A DNA stretch of 10,075 bases from NCBI GenBank assembly GCA_023260375.1, contig JALQVK010000132.1, forward strand, positions 1-10,075. Reading direction: 5' to 3'. The first letter of the stretch is position 1, and every line of letters begins with the position of its first letter. Positions 1 to 5,660 of the stretch are shown here, piece after piece. Source of the DNA: Rhodoluna sp. (GTDB lineage Bacteria > Actinomycetota > Actinomycetes > Actinomycetales > Microbacteriaceae). The translations under genes were made by a program, and so were the position numbers. The notes below the pieces were generated by a model. The model was not told where the DNA came from. It worked only from the letters and a program-made list of their open reading frames with translations, and ran no database searches.

Positions 1-617
1 AGGTAGGCCTCGTCGATGTTGCGCGCAGTGAGCGGGTAGATGACGAAGTTCTTCAGGTCAACAAGGTCCACGGCAGGTCCGACATACGACGGCACTTCCT
101 CGGTAGTCTCGTTCTCCACCGGCTGCAGGCCGACCACGTTGCCGAACTGGATGTCGATATCCAGGTCCTTGCTCTTTAGAAGTGCCATGACTTCCTGGAG
201 GTCATCGCGAGACTTGCTCTGAACGCGAAGTTCGTCGCCCTGAATCTGTGACTTGACGCTCTTTGGGCCTTCTTCGCGAATAATCTTTGAGATCTTCTTG
301 GCCTGCTCCTGGTCGATGCCATTCTTCAGTTCGCCCTCGATGCGGTACTCCTTGCCCGATGGGTATGGGTCGCCATCAACGAAGCTCTTCAGCGAAATGC
401 CGCGCTTCACCAGCTTCGACTGGAAAACATCCAACACAGCCTTAACGCGCTCTTCCGAAGACGCCTTCATCAGGATCTTCTCGCCGCTCCAAGCGATGGA
501 AGCACCAACGCCCTTGAAGTCGTAACGCTGCTCAACCTCTTTAATTGCTTGGTTGAGGGCGTTGTCGGCCTCCATTTTGTCTACTTTGGAAACGATGTCG
601 AATGAGGAATCTGCCAT
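1..617 (-). CDS. YajQ-family nucleotide-binding protein, C-terminally extended, partial at window edge
   Basis: Reading from the ATG at 617 leftward gives [20 protein letters not shown], the classic YajQ N-terminus, followed by YDFKG, the [21 protein letters not shown] helix region (about residues 60-80) and the family signature [19 protein letters not shown]. YajQ proteins have two ferredoxin-like halves and bind nucleotides; some homologues bind cyclic di-GMP and affect transcription, but the actinobacterial role is unclear. The family normally ends around residue 160-165 (LQF.NYR). Here the equivalent LDIDIQFGN ends at residue 160 (base 138), and the frame stays open for at least 45 more residues with coding-like, GC-rich third positions. 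The end lies outside the window. The start is fixed by homology and by a TAAAAT -10 box 7 nt before the ATG; there is no SD, so the mRNA is probably leaderless. Family call is firm; the extension is unexplained. Confidence 0.9.
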   Translation of the reverse strand, partial: MADSSFDIVSKVDKMEADNALNQAIKEVEQRYDFKGVGASIAWSGEKILMKASSEERVKAVLDVFQSKLVKRGISLKSFVDGDPYPSGKEYRIEGELKNGIDQEQAKKISKIIREEGPKSVKSQIQGDELRVQSKSRDDLQEVMALLKSKDLDIDIQFGNVVGLQPVENETTEEVPSYVGPAVDLVDLKNFVIYPLTARNIDEAY

Positions 618-624
618 GAGTGTG

Positions 625-630
625 ATTTTA
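625..630 (-). promoter_or_regulatory. Putative -10 box of a leaderless promoter for the YajQ-family gene
   Basis: On the minus strand TAAAAT (5/6 to TATAAT) is followed by 7 nt and then the ATG at 617, the geometry expected when transcription starts at the start codon. No SD-like purine run precedes the ATG. No convincing -35 was found. Confidence 0.5.
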
Positions 631-661
631 GCCCACCAAGATAAGTTATTCTTGAAAGGTT

Positions 662-677
662 GTTTGCGTGAGCAAAC
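662..677. repeat. Perfect 6-bp inverted repeat between the YajQ-family gene and tRNA-Tyr
   Basis: GTTTGC-GTGA-GCAAAC is a perfect palindrome with a GNRA-type loop when read on the plus strand. It sits 6 nt before the tRNA 5' end and 5 nt after a TTGAAA (652-657) that could be a -35. It could be an operator or part of the tRNA leader; it has no T-tract and is not a terminator. Confidence 0.4.
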
Positions 678-683
678 CGACAA

Positions 684-765
684 GGCTAGTTACCCAAGCG
701 GCCAAAGGGATCTGACTGTAAATCAGCCGGCTCAGCCTTCGGGGGTTCGAATCCCTCACTAGCCA
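684..765 (+). tRNA. tRNA-Tyr (anticodon GUA)
   Basis: The 82-nt sequence folds as a class II (long variable arm) tRNA. The acceptor stem GGCTAGT (684-690) pairs with ACTAGCC (758-764), with discriminator A765. The anticodon loop CTGTAAA carries GTA at 718-720. The variable arm has GGC/GCC pairing, and the T arm GGGGG-TTCGAAT-CCCTC has one G-U pair. The CCA tail is not encoded, as is common in actinobacteria. The outermost anticodon-stem pair (T711 with C725) looks mismatched, leaving four good pairs. Anticodon, long variable arm and T loop together make the identity secure. Confidence 0.95.
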
Positions 766-771
766 CGAACT

Positions 772-797
772 CCCCAGTCCTCCACGACTGGGGTTTT
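772..797 (+). terminator. Rho-independent terminator after tRNA-Tyr
   Basis: CCCCAGTC (772-779) pairs perfectly with GACTGGGG (786-793) around a 6-nt loop, followed by TTTT and a T-rich stretch. It lies 6 nt past the tRNA 3' end, separating the tRNA transcript from the hydrolase gene. Confidence 0.85.
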
Positions 798-809
798 CGC
801 TTTAAGGCT

Positions 810-815
810 TATGCT
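810..815 (+). promoter_or_regulatory. Putative -10 box of a leaderless promoter for the alpha/beta hydrolase
   Basis: TATGCT matches TANNNT and is followed by exactly 6 nt and the ATG at 822. There is no SD between. The whole gap between the tRNA terminator and the gene is only 24 nt, leaving little room for a conventional 5' UTR. Confidence 0.5.
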
Positions 816-821
816 CTGGTT

Positions 822-1517
822 ATGGCTAACATCATTCTGATTGCTGGCACCTATCTTGGCGGATATTATTACGACCCGATAGTTCCAGCACTTATTCAAG
901 CTGGTCACCGAGTCTTCCCTGTGACACTTTCAGGGCTCGACCCTGCAAAGCCACATCCGATGCCGATCAACCTCGATACTCACATCAACGATGTACTTCA
1001 GGTAATCGAGGAAAACCAACTAGAAGATGTAGTGCTAGTTGGACATAGCTATGGCGGCATGCCAATTACCGGGGCTGCGGACCGCACTACGGCTCGTGTT
1101 CAAAAGCTGATCTATCTTGATGCTCAGATGCCGAAACCTGGTCAGCGTGAATGGGATTTGATGCTCGAAAAAGACCGCATACCTCCGCTAAGAACCGGCT
1201 TAGATGGCCTCAACATGCACCCCGAGGAGTGGTTACTCGAATTGCATCCACGCATGCAACCTCACCCACTGGCAACCAAACTTCAACAACTTCATTACGA
1301 CCAAGCCAAGTTCGACTCATTTGCGAAAGTGTTTGTTTATTGCACCGAGTGGTTTAGGAATGGAGATGCCAGTCCGTTCGGCCCCATACTCGAGCGGATA
1401 AAAGGGGAACCAGGCTGGGAAACTCACACCTGGAATGTGGGTCACGACACCATCGGCGAGGCTGGGGAAAAAGTAATCGATCTCTTACTGCGCTTGGACG
1501 ACCCTGTGGATAACTAA
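822..1517 (+). CDS. Alpha/beta-fold hydrolase (esterase-like)
   Basis: This 231-aa cytoplasmic-type protein (no signal peptide) has the alpha/beta-hydrolase core. Strand and turn IILIAGTYLGG (residues 4-14) form the oxyanion region, with AGT in place of the usual HG. DVVLVGHSYGGM (69-80) is the nucleophile elbow with Ser76. KLIYLDAQMP (95-104) follows, and NVGHDTI (205-211) supplies the likely catalytic His208; Asp182 in GDASPF is a candidate acid. The order and GHSYGGM.IT.AADR pattern resemble the small esterase family related to plant methylesterases and hydroxynitrile lyases, common in actinobacteria with unknown substrates. The gene follows a tRNA terminator and seems monocistronic. Its last codons (GTG GAT AAC TAA) overlap the first bases of the downstream repeat unit. 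Substrate cannot be deduced. Confidence 0.9.
   Translation: MANIILIAGTYLGGYYYDPIVPALIQAGHRVFPVTLSGLDPAKPHPMPINLDTHINDVLQVIEENQLEDVVLVGHSYGGMPITGAADRTTARVQKLIYLDAQMPKPGQREWDLMLEKDRIPPLRTGLDGLNMHPEEWLLELHPRMQPHPLATKLQQLHYDQAKFDSFAKVFVYCTEWFRNGDASPFGPILERIKGEPGWETHTWNVGHDTIGEAGEKVIDLLLRLDDPVDN
1505..1513 (-). promoter_or_regulatory. DnaA-box-like site, copy 1
   Basis: TGTGGATAA is the exact complement of the consensus DnaA box TTATCCACA. It lies within the last codons of the hydrolase gene and 34 nt before the conserved leader, the same distance as in copy 2 (5614-5622). The matching placement suggests a regulatory site; binding by DnaA is inference. Confidence 0.45.
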
Positions 1518-1545
1518 ATTATCAAGATTTTCGCGGTCAGACTGG

Positions 1546-1551
1546 TGTAAT
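1546..1551 (+). promoter_or_regulatory. Putative -10 box of leader/microprotein copy 1
   Basis: TGTAAT (5/6 to TATAAT, with an upstream TG as in extended -10 promoters) aligns with TCTAAT at 5655-5660 in copy 2. The conserved TCAGACT lies just upstream. No good -35 is seen. The transcript would begin near 1557. Confidence 0.4.
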
Positions 1552-1761
1552 CCCTGCTGGCTGCACGGGCAGGGTGGTTAAAGCAAAAGGACCCGTTGAC
1601 GCGGGTCCCTAGCTTTGGCCTCCGTGACGGTGACCTCTTGGTGAACTTACGTTCATCCAGTAACTACTCGTTACTGGAAACGATAGCACTCAGTTGGAAG
1701 CCATTCAACTGTTTTCTGGGAGTGTGGTTCCGTTCAGTATGCAGTACTGAGGGGAGGGGAA
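1548..1761 (+). ncRNA. Structured 5' leader RNA of the microprotein gene, copy 1
   Basis: The first 76 nt differ from copy 2 at only 5 positions. Hairpins visible on the plus strand are: CCCTGC/GCAGGG (1552-1557 with 1569-1574), or an alternative CTGC-ACGG-GCAG; AAAGC plus GGACCCGT pairing with GCGGGTCC plus GCTTT (1580-1616); GGTGAAC-TTAC-GTTCATC (1640-1657); CCAGTAAC/GTTACTGG (1657-1677); a CAGTTGGA/TTCAACTG stem; and TCAGTA-TGCAG-TACTGA (1734-1750), directly before the SD. CCTCC at 1619-1623 can pair with GGAGG at 1753-1757, so the leader could mask the ribosome site. I recognise no known riboswitch or RNA family. It could be a riboswitch-like leader, a type I toxin-like leader or a dual-function RNA. 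Confidence 0.65.
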
Positions 1762-1860
1762 ATGCGAAAGAATTTCTTCCCGGCAAAGTTGGTGAAAGTT
1801 GTGCTGGATTTCTTCGGAAATCCGATTGTGCAATCAATAATCAAGTTTCTGAGCGGGTGA
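1762..1860 (+). CDS. Conserved 32-aa microprotein, copy 1 (unknown function)
   Basis: Starts MRKNFFPAKL and ends GNPIVQSIIKFLSG. A strong SD (GGGGAGGGG, 1751-1759) precedes the ATG, with GGAGG 4 nt away. Copy 2 (5868-5966) has the same length and 24/32 identical residues; 12 codons differ only synonymously, and most of the 8 replacements keep size or hydrophobicity. That is the signature of a translated, selected peptide. It is basic at the N-terminus (R2, K3, K9, K12) and amphipathic or hydrophobic, with a central G-N-P turn (residues 20-22) between two probable helices. It has no cysteines or recognisable leader peptidase site. It may be membrane-active (compare small type I toxins, PSM-like peptides or leaderless bacteriocins) or a small membrane-protein regulator; none is shown. 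The stop codon lies in the loop of GCGG-GTGA-CCGC (1853-1864). Confidence 0.75.
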   Translation: MRKNFFPAKLVKVVLDFFGNPIVQSIIKFLSG

Positions 1861-1869
1861 CCGCAAAGG

Positions 1870-1897
1870 CAGGGCCTCGGATTCGTCCGGGGTTCTG
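1870..1897 (+). ncRNA. 3' hairpin with UUCG loop closing unit copy 1
   Basis: Twelve consecutive pairs, CAGGGCCTCGGA-TTCG-TCCGGGGTTCTG, three of them G-U on the plus strand. All three are Watson-Crick in copy 2 (5978-6005). They would be C-A mismatches on the minus strand, so this is a plus-strand RNA structure. It lacks a T-tract, so it is more likely an RNA end-stabiliser or processing element than a simple intrinsic terminator. Confidence 0.7.
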
Positions 1898-1905
1898 TGC
1901 TTTAA

Positions 1906-2460
1906 AGGGGAAGAGCCCCAACCGAGTTGGCTAAAGCGATTCACGGCTCGGTGCAGGCAAGATTCCTGGCAGTGGCATTGCGAATTGCTGGTGTTCCAAA
2001 GCTCACCGACGAAGTGCTGGCTGAAGCGAAGCGCGACATCGAGGCTTCTATCAAAGACGTCTCGGTGAGTATGCAGGGGCCAACCGGCTCGTTCGCCGAA
2101 CAGTTCCACACCATCGTCGAAGCCTGGGACGGCGTGGTGAAACTGACCCTCACCTCGGAACCCCAAACCGTTGAAATCCTGAACCAATATCCGGTTGCTC
2201 GCGCCTGTGTGCTGGAAGTGGTCGGCGAGGCGGTTGCCAATGCTGCCAAGCACTCGAAAGCTCCAGCCATCAACATCGAATTACAAGAAAACAGTTTTGA
2301 CCAAATCGTGGTTTCGGTGTGGTCGGCTGGAAAGCTTTCAAACCAAACCACTCGCAAAGGTTACGGCTCGATTTTGCTCGACGAAGTAACCAGCAACTGG
2401 ACTCTAACCAACCTCAAAGGTCGCGTATACCTTCGTGCAGTCATCCAATTTGCTAAATAA
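1906..2460 (+). pseudogene. Truncated histidine kinase: HisKA_3-like and HATPase region only
   Basis: The frame opens after a TAA at 1903. The first available start is a TTG at 1927 (177 aa from there), with no well-spaced SD. The first residues, ELAKAIHGSVQARFLAVAL, resemble the dimerisation/phospho-acceptor helix of NarL-class membrane kinases, whose H-box reads like LHG.VQ; His6 would be the acceptor, almost at the very N-terminus. Further on are the N-box EAVANAAKH (E101, N105, H109) and a G-rich GYGSILLDEV (145-154). The G1 box is degenerate (VVSVWSAGK, without the usual Asp). Family members have an N-terminal membrane or sensor region of several hundred residues, which is absent; the leader/microprotein unit occupies that position. 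The C-terminal half is intact and free of stops, so it could still be expressed from the upstream transcript, and a short stand-alone ATPase-like protein is the alternative. No response regulator is adjacent. Confidence 0.6.
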
Positions 2461-2469
2461 GGGGAATGA

Positions 2470-2508
2470 TTGACTGCTCACAATGGTTTAGTTTGTAAGT
2501 TGTGTAAT
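2470..2508 (+). promoter_or_regulatory. Candidate promoter region of the MMPL gene
   Basis: TTGACT (2470-2475) is a good -35. TGTAAG (2494-2499) lies 18 nt later, and a better -10, TGTAAT (2503-2508), is too far for that -35 but has TG just upstream of it. The gap between the kinase remnant and the MMPL gene is 70 nt, enough for an own promoter. Exact elements are uncertain. Confidence 0.4.
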
Positions 2509-2530
2509 ACAAGCAAATCTAGGGGTATCA

Positions 2531-4720
2531 ATGAAGAGCATCGCTAAATTCCTTTCTGGCAAAATCACTGCGCCGATCACCATGTTGCTGGCACTCTTTT
2601 TCGCGGTGGTGGCTTTTGGGCCGTTATCCGCTGCCGAGGGTGGTTCCGCTCAGCCAGGTGTTGGTCTTCCAGCCAATAACGAAACCGTGCTTGTGGACGA
2701 AGCCTTGGCTAAACTGCCAGGCCAGGACGGGACAGCTGCCGTCATTGTTTATGCAACCGAAGACGGGTCCAAGTTCACCGATGCTCAACTGAACTACCTT
2801 CGCGGCACCGAGAAGCCTGTGGTCTGCTACATTCCAGGAACCGTTCCTCCGCTCTGTGGCGGCATCGACTATTACCCAACCTACGAAAACCCGGTCAGCG
2901 ACAAATTCGCGGACTATAGCAACATCAAAAACGGAGACAAGAAGATTGTTCCGCCGACCGTAATTTCCGACCTAAATAATGCAGCCGTTGTGACCATTCC
3001 AATGGTTAAGTACGAGAACAGCGACGAAATCACCAAGCGCGTGGCCGAGCTGCGAACGCTTATGAACAAGGATCTTCCAACCGGAGTAATTGCCAAGCTC
3101 ACCGGTCCTGAAGGTTTCCAGGCCGACATCGCAGGTGTTTTCGCAGGTGCTAACTTCACATTGCTAGCCGTTACTGCATCGGTAGTTATCTTGCTGCTAC
3201 TAATCACCTACCGCAGCCCAAGCCTCTGGCTAGTTCCACTTTTGGTAATCGGAACCGCAGACCGCATGGCACAGATTTTGGCCGGCCAGGTGGCCACGTG
3301 GTTCAACATCACCTTGGACGGCTCGGTGACCGGAATTCTCTCGGTCCTGGTGTTCGGTGCTGGCACTGACTACGCCTTGCTTCTCATCTCGCGTTACCGA
3401 GAAGAGCTACTCAAGTTCGCCGACCGCCGAGAAGCCATGGCTACCGCCTGGCGTGAATCGGCCGGAGCGATTTTGGCTTCCGGTGGAACCGTAATTCTGG
3501 CTCTACTAACCCTTTCATTCGCCGACCTAGCCGGAACTCGCGCCCTAGGCCTTGCCTGTGCAGTGGGTGTTCTAGTTGCCATGATCAGCGCACTGCTAGT
3601 GCTTCCAGCTGCGTTGGTCTCGTTCGGTCGCTGGATCTTCTGGCCTGGCACACCAAAACTTGGTGGAGTCAACAAGACCGACAACGGTGTTTGGGCCAAG
3701 CTTGGTCGTGGTGTTAGCAAGCGTCCACGAATCGTGGCAATTGGTGGCTTCGTCGTCCTAGCCGCTTTGGCGGTTGGCAGCTTCGGCATCAAGATTGGCC
3801 TCTCGTCAACCGAGCAGTTCATGAAGAAGCCGGAAGCAGTGGTAGGAATCGAACTTCTTTCGAAGTCGTTCCCCGCGGGAGCCACCAGCCCAACCGTGAT
3901 CATCGCCAACAAAGACAAACTAGAATCGGTGGTCAACGCAGTTGAAAACATTCAGGGCGTCGCGTCGGCGAAGATTGCTCAGCAGGTTGAATTCACCGAT
4001 CAGGGCCCTAAGTATTCGGTACTAACCGATGGCACCATCGGAAAGATCGACGTGGTTCTGAAGGGTTCTTCCAGATCGGAAGAGGCATACCAATCCATCG
4101 TGGACATTCGCAAAGCGGTGAAAACTGTGGACGGCGCCGATGCCAAGGTTGGTGGACAAGACGCGCAGGCGCTTGATGTAAAGAACGCATATGCTCACGA
4201 CCAAGGTCTGCTAATTCCAATCATCTTGGCGCTGGTGTTCCTCGTGCTAGTGCTGCTACTGCGTTCAATCGTGGCGCCAGTATTGCTGCTACTCACCGTT
4301 GTGGCTTCGTTCTTTGCATCACTTGGCGCAGGCTGGTTGGTGTTCGTGAACGTCTTCAACTTCCCAGGTCTAGACCTCTCGGTTTTCCTTTACTCGTTCC
4401 TGTTCCTCGTGGCACTGGGTGTTGACTACAACATCTTCCTGGTCACCCGCGCGCAAGAAGAGAGCGGCAAGCTTGGGCTCAAAGCCGGCATGATCAAGGC
4501 ACTTAGCTCAACCGGTGGCGTAATCACCAGCGCAGGTATTTTGCTAGCTGCGGTATTCGCCGTACTCGGTGTTCTTCCGCTAATCGCACTGACTCAGATT
4601 GGTGTAATCGTATGCATCGGTGTGCTCCTAGACACCCTGCTCGTGCGAACCGTCATCGTGCCAGCGCTAGCGTTCATCGCCGGCGAGAAGTTCTGGTGGC
4701 CACGCAAACCAGCCAAGTAA
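2531..4720 (+). CDS. MMPL-family (RND superfamily) membrane transporter
   Basis: The 729-aa protein has the duplicated MMPL layout. TM1 (about residues 14-35) is followed by a large extracytoplasmic domain (about 36-200), a five-to-six helix bundle (206-368), a cytoplasmic linker, TM7 (about 401-420), a second extracytoplasmic domain (421-555) and a second bundle (560-718). The proton-relay Asp-Tyr pairs expected in MmpL transporters are present as GAGTDYALL (D280-Y281) and GVDYNIFL (D632-Y633). Such proteins use the proton gradient to export lipids or other hydrophobic compounds; in non-mycolate actinobacteria the substrates are mostly unknown. The start is supported by AGGGG 5 nt before the ATG. 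Two cysteines (C99, C109) in the first external domain could form a disulfide. The gene ends 3 bases before a bidirectional terminator and converges on heliorhodopsin. No MarR/TetR regulator is adjacent. Confidence 0.95.
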   Translation: MKSIAKFLSGKITAPITMLLALFFAVVAFGPLSAAEGGSAQPGVGLPANNETVLVDEALAKLPGQDGTAAVIVYATEDGSKFTDAQLNYLRGTEKPVVCYIPGTVPPLCGGIDYYPTYENPVSDKFADYSNIKNGDKKIVPPTVISDLNNAAVVTIPMVKYENSDEITKRVAELRTLMNKDLPTGVIAKLTGPEGFQADIAGVFAGANFTLLAVTASVVILLLLITYRSPSLWLVPLLVIGTADRMAQILAGQVATWFNITLDGSVTGILSVLVFGAGTDYALLLISRYREELLKFADRREAMATAWRESAGAILASGGTVILALLTLSFADLAGTRALGLACAVGVLVAMISALLVLPAALVSFGRWIFWPGTPKLGGVNKTDNGVWAKLGRGVSKRPRIVAIGGFVVLAALAVGSFGIKIGLSSTEQFMKKPEAVVGIELLSKSFPAGATSPTVIIANKDKLESVVNAVENIQGVASAKIAQQVEFTDQGPKYSVLTDGTIGKIDVVLKGSSRSEEAYQSIVDIRKAVKTVDGADAKVGGQDAQALDVKNAYAHDQGLLIPIILALVFLVLVLLLRSIVAPVLLLLTVVASFFASLGAGWLVFVNVFNFPGLDLSVFLYSFLFLVALGVDYNIFLVTRAQEESGKLGLKAGMIKALSSTGGVITSAGILLAAVFAVLGVLPLIALTQIGVIVCIGVLLDTLLVRTVIVPALAFIAGEKFWWPRKPAK

Positions 4721-4722
4721 TG

Positions 4723-4768
4723 GCAAAAGTAAAGCCCCCACCAAAACTGGCGGGGGCTTTACTTTTGC
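4723..4768. terminator. Bidirectional terminator between MMPL and heliorhodopsin genes
   Basis: A 17-bp perfect stem (GCAAAAGTAAAGCCCCC with its complement) encloses a further CCA/TGG stem and AAAC loop. A- and T-rich arms give a T-tract in either direction, as expected between convergent genes. It begins 2 nt after the MMPL stop and ends 5 nt before the heliorhodopsin stop. Confidence 0.9.
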
Positions 4769-4773
4769 TTGTG

Positions 4774-5583
4774 CTAGTTAGTTCCGGTTAGTACCGGGAT
4801 GATTGCTCCCGAAAAAACCTGCCAAGCCAGAATTGACTTGGCGACCAAACTTAGGGTGATGTAGCTGCGTTCACCCTGAAGGTAGCTCGCCCACTTGCCA
4901 ACCTGGCGGTACTGAAGCACCTGATTTATGGCGAAGGTGTTGAAGAAGATAAACAGCGAAATAATGATGCCAATTACGAAACCTGGCACCTCCGCTGCGT
5001 CCTTGCTGCCAGGCTGCAATGTGTAAATCGCAATGATGATCCAAGGCACAATGCCGGTCATCGAGCCAAAAATGAATGGCAGGAACTTGCCGTTGCCAGG
5101 CTTCTCATACTTTTCTTGCATTGCACCAAACATGATCATCGAGGCATTGACAGCGAAGATACCAAACAAGCCGGCAACATCGTTGACGCCACAAAGCTGG
5201 GCGATCAACCAAATCATCACCGACGAGCTGAGTGAATACTCAACCCAACGGAAATAGTTGTGGTTTTGCTGAAGACCCTTCGAGTAACGACCGAAGAACC
5301 AAGGCGACGAAATGAAGAAGTGGAAGAAAGCCGAGAGCGCTAGGAACGCAACCACACCAGCACCAAGGTTTATGTCGAACAACTTCACAGCTTCAGCCGG
5401 AAGCGGCGATCCCGGAGGGCCGGTCATGTATTCGATCTTGACCGGGAACTGAACCTGGGCGTCTAGCTGCAGCAGGAACCAACCGAACGCGATTGCCTGA
5501 AACAGGTGAAGGAATCCAGCAACTACGTTGTAGGTTCTCAAACGAGAAATCTGCTGGTCGGTGTCATAAATTTTCTTAGCCAT
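4774..5583 (-). CDS. Heliorhodopsin (retinal-binding seven-helix photoreceptor)
   Basis: The protein (269 aa from the ATG at 5583) shows heliorhodopsin hallmarks. FRWVEYSLSSSVM in helix C contains the predicted Schiff-base counterion Glu115. YITLSLVAKSILAWQVFSG in helix G contains the retinal lysine Lys249. The family histidines appear in FLHLF (helix A) and FFHFF (helix B), along with GIVPWI and VPGFVIGIIISLF. Heliorhodopsins insert with a cytoplasmic N-terminus, opposite to type 1 rhodopsins, have long photocycles and do not pump ions; sensing or enzyme-regulating roles are proposed. A TTG at 5589 (adding MG) has GGGGG 6 nt upstream, better spaced than for the ATG (12 nt), so initiation at TTG is possible. 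No retinal-synthesis gene is in the window. It is converging with MMPL and diverging from unit copy 2, with which it shares the 5590-5657 region. Confidence 0.97.
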   Translation of the reverse strand: MAKKIYDTDQQISRLRTYNVVAGFLHLFQAIAFGWFLLQLDAQVQFPVKIEYMTGPPGSPLPAEAVKLFDINLGAGVVAFLALSAFFHFFISSPWFFGRYSKGLQQNHNYFRWVEYSLSSSVMIWLIAQLCGVNDVAGLFGIFAVNASMIMFGAMQEKYEKPGNGKFLPFIFGSMTGIVPWIIIAIYTLQPGSKDAAEVPGFVIGIIISLFIFFNTFAINQVLQYRQVGKWASYLQGERSYITLSLVAKSILAWQVFSGAIIPVLTGTN

Positions 5584-5613
5584 GCCCAAAGGCTACCCCC
5601 AAACCTCATCGCT

Positions 5614-5622
5614 TGTGGATAA
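5614..5622 (-). promoter_or_regulatory. DnaA-box-like site, copy 2
   Basis: TGTGGATAA (TTATCCACA on the minus strand), 34 nt before the conserved leader exactly as in copy 1. It also lies about 25-30 nt upstream of the divergent heliorhodopsin start, so it could influence both transcripts. Confidence 0.45.
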
Positions 5623-5654
5623 CTCAAGAACCAACGAAATCGCGTTCAGACTTG

Positions 5655-5660
5655 TCTAAT
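5655..5660 (+). promoter_or_regulatory. Putative -10 box of leader/microprotein copy 2
   Basis: TCTAAT (5/6 to TATAAT) at the aligned position of TGTAAT in copy 1, preceded by the shared TCAGACT. No clear -35. Confidence 0.4.

Larger units (their letters stand above)
1505..1905 (+). repeat. Copy 1 of a ~400-bp duplicated unit (box, structured leader, microprotein, 3' hairpin)
   Basis: Aligns over its length with 5614-6012 on the same strand. Shared blocks in order are: TGTGGATAACT; a -10-like T.TAAT; the near-identical leader 1548-1623; a variable hairpin region; TACTGAGGGGAGG with a start codon; a 33-codon reading frame including its stop; and a closing hairpin with a TTCG loop. Similarity is patchy and patterned (synonymous sites, paired sites), so this is an old duplication under selection rather than a recent insertion. 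There is no transposase, terminal inverted repeat or target-site duplication. The left end overlaps the hydrolase stop codon. The right end runs into the truncated kinase frame. Confidence 0.85.

Noticed and set aside
1589..1608. GGACCCG/CGGGTCC hairpin followed by TTTTGCTTT on the minus strand as an intrinsic terminator
   Set aside because: The reverse reading does look terminator-like, but in copy 1 there is no minus-strand gene upstream to terminate, and the outer AAAGC/GCTTT pairing and near-identity fit a plus-strand leader structure. A secondary terminator role in copy 2 is not excluded.
1505..1905. Unit copy 1 as an insertion sequence or MITE
   Set aside because: No terminal inverted repeats, no target-site duplication and no transposase; copies are old and differ in a codon- and pair-aware way.
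1596..1934. A 112-codon plus-strand open frame across unit copy 1
   Set aside because: It crosses the leader, microprotein and 3' hairpin in another frame; its residues are not conserved in copy 2, whereas the 32-codon frame is.
1834..2357. Two minus-strand open frames of about 138 codons opposite the kinase remnant
   Set aside because: They are shadows; the plus-strand frame carries the recognisable N-box and H-box motifs.
3394..3951. 185-codon minus-strand open frame inside the MMPL gene
   Set aside because: Shadow of an MMPL coding region with clear transporter motifs; no homology-like features of its own.
1505..5622. DnaA boxes as a replication origin
   Set aside because: Only one box per unit, no cluster, no AT-rich unwinding element and no dnaA/dnaN neighbours.
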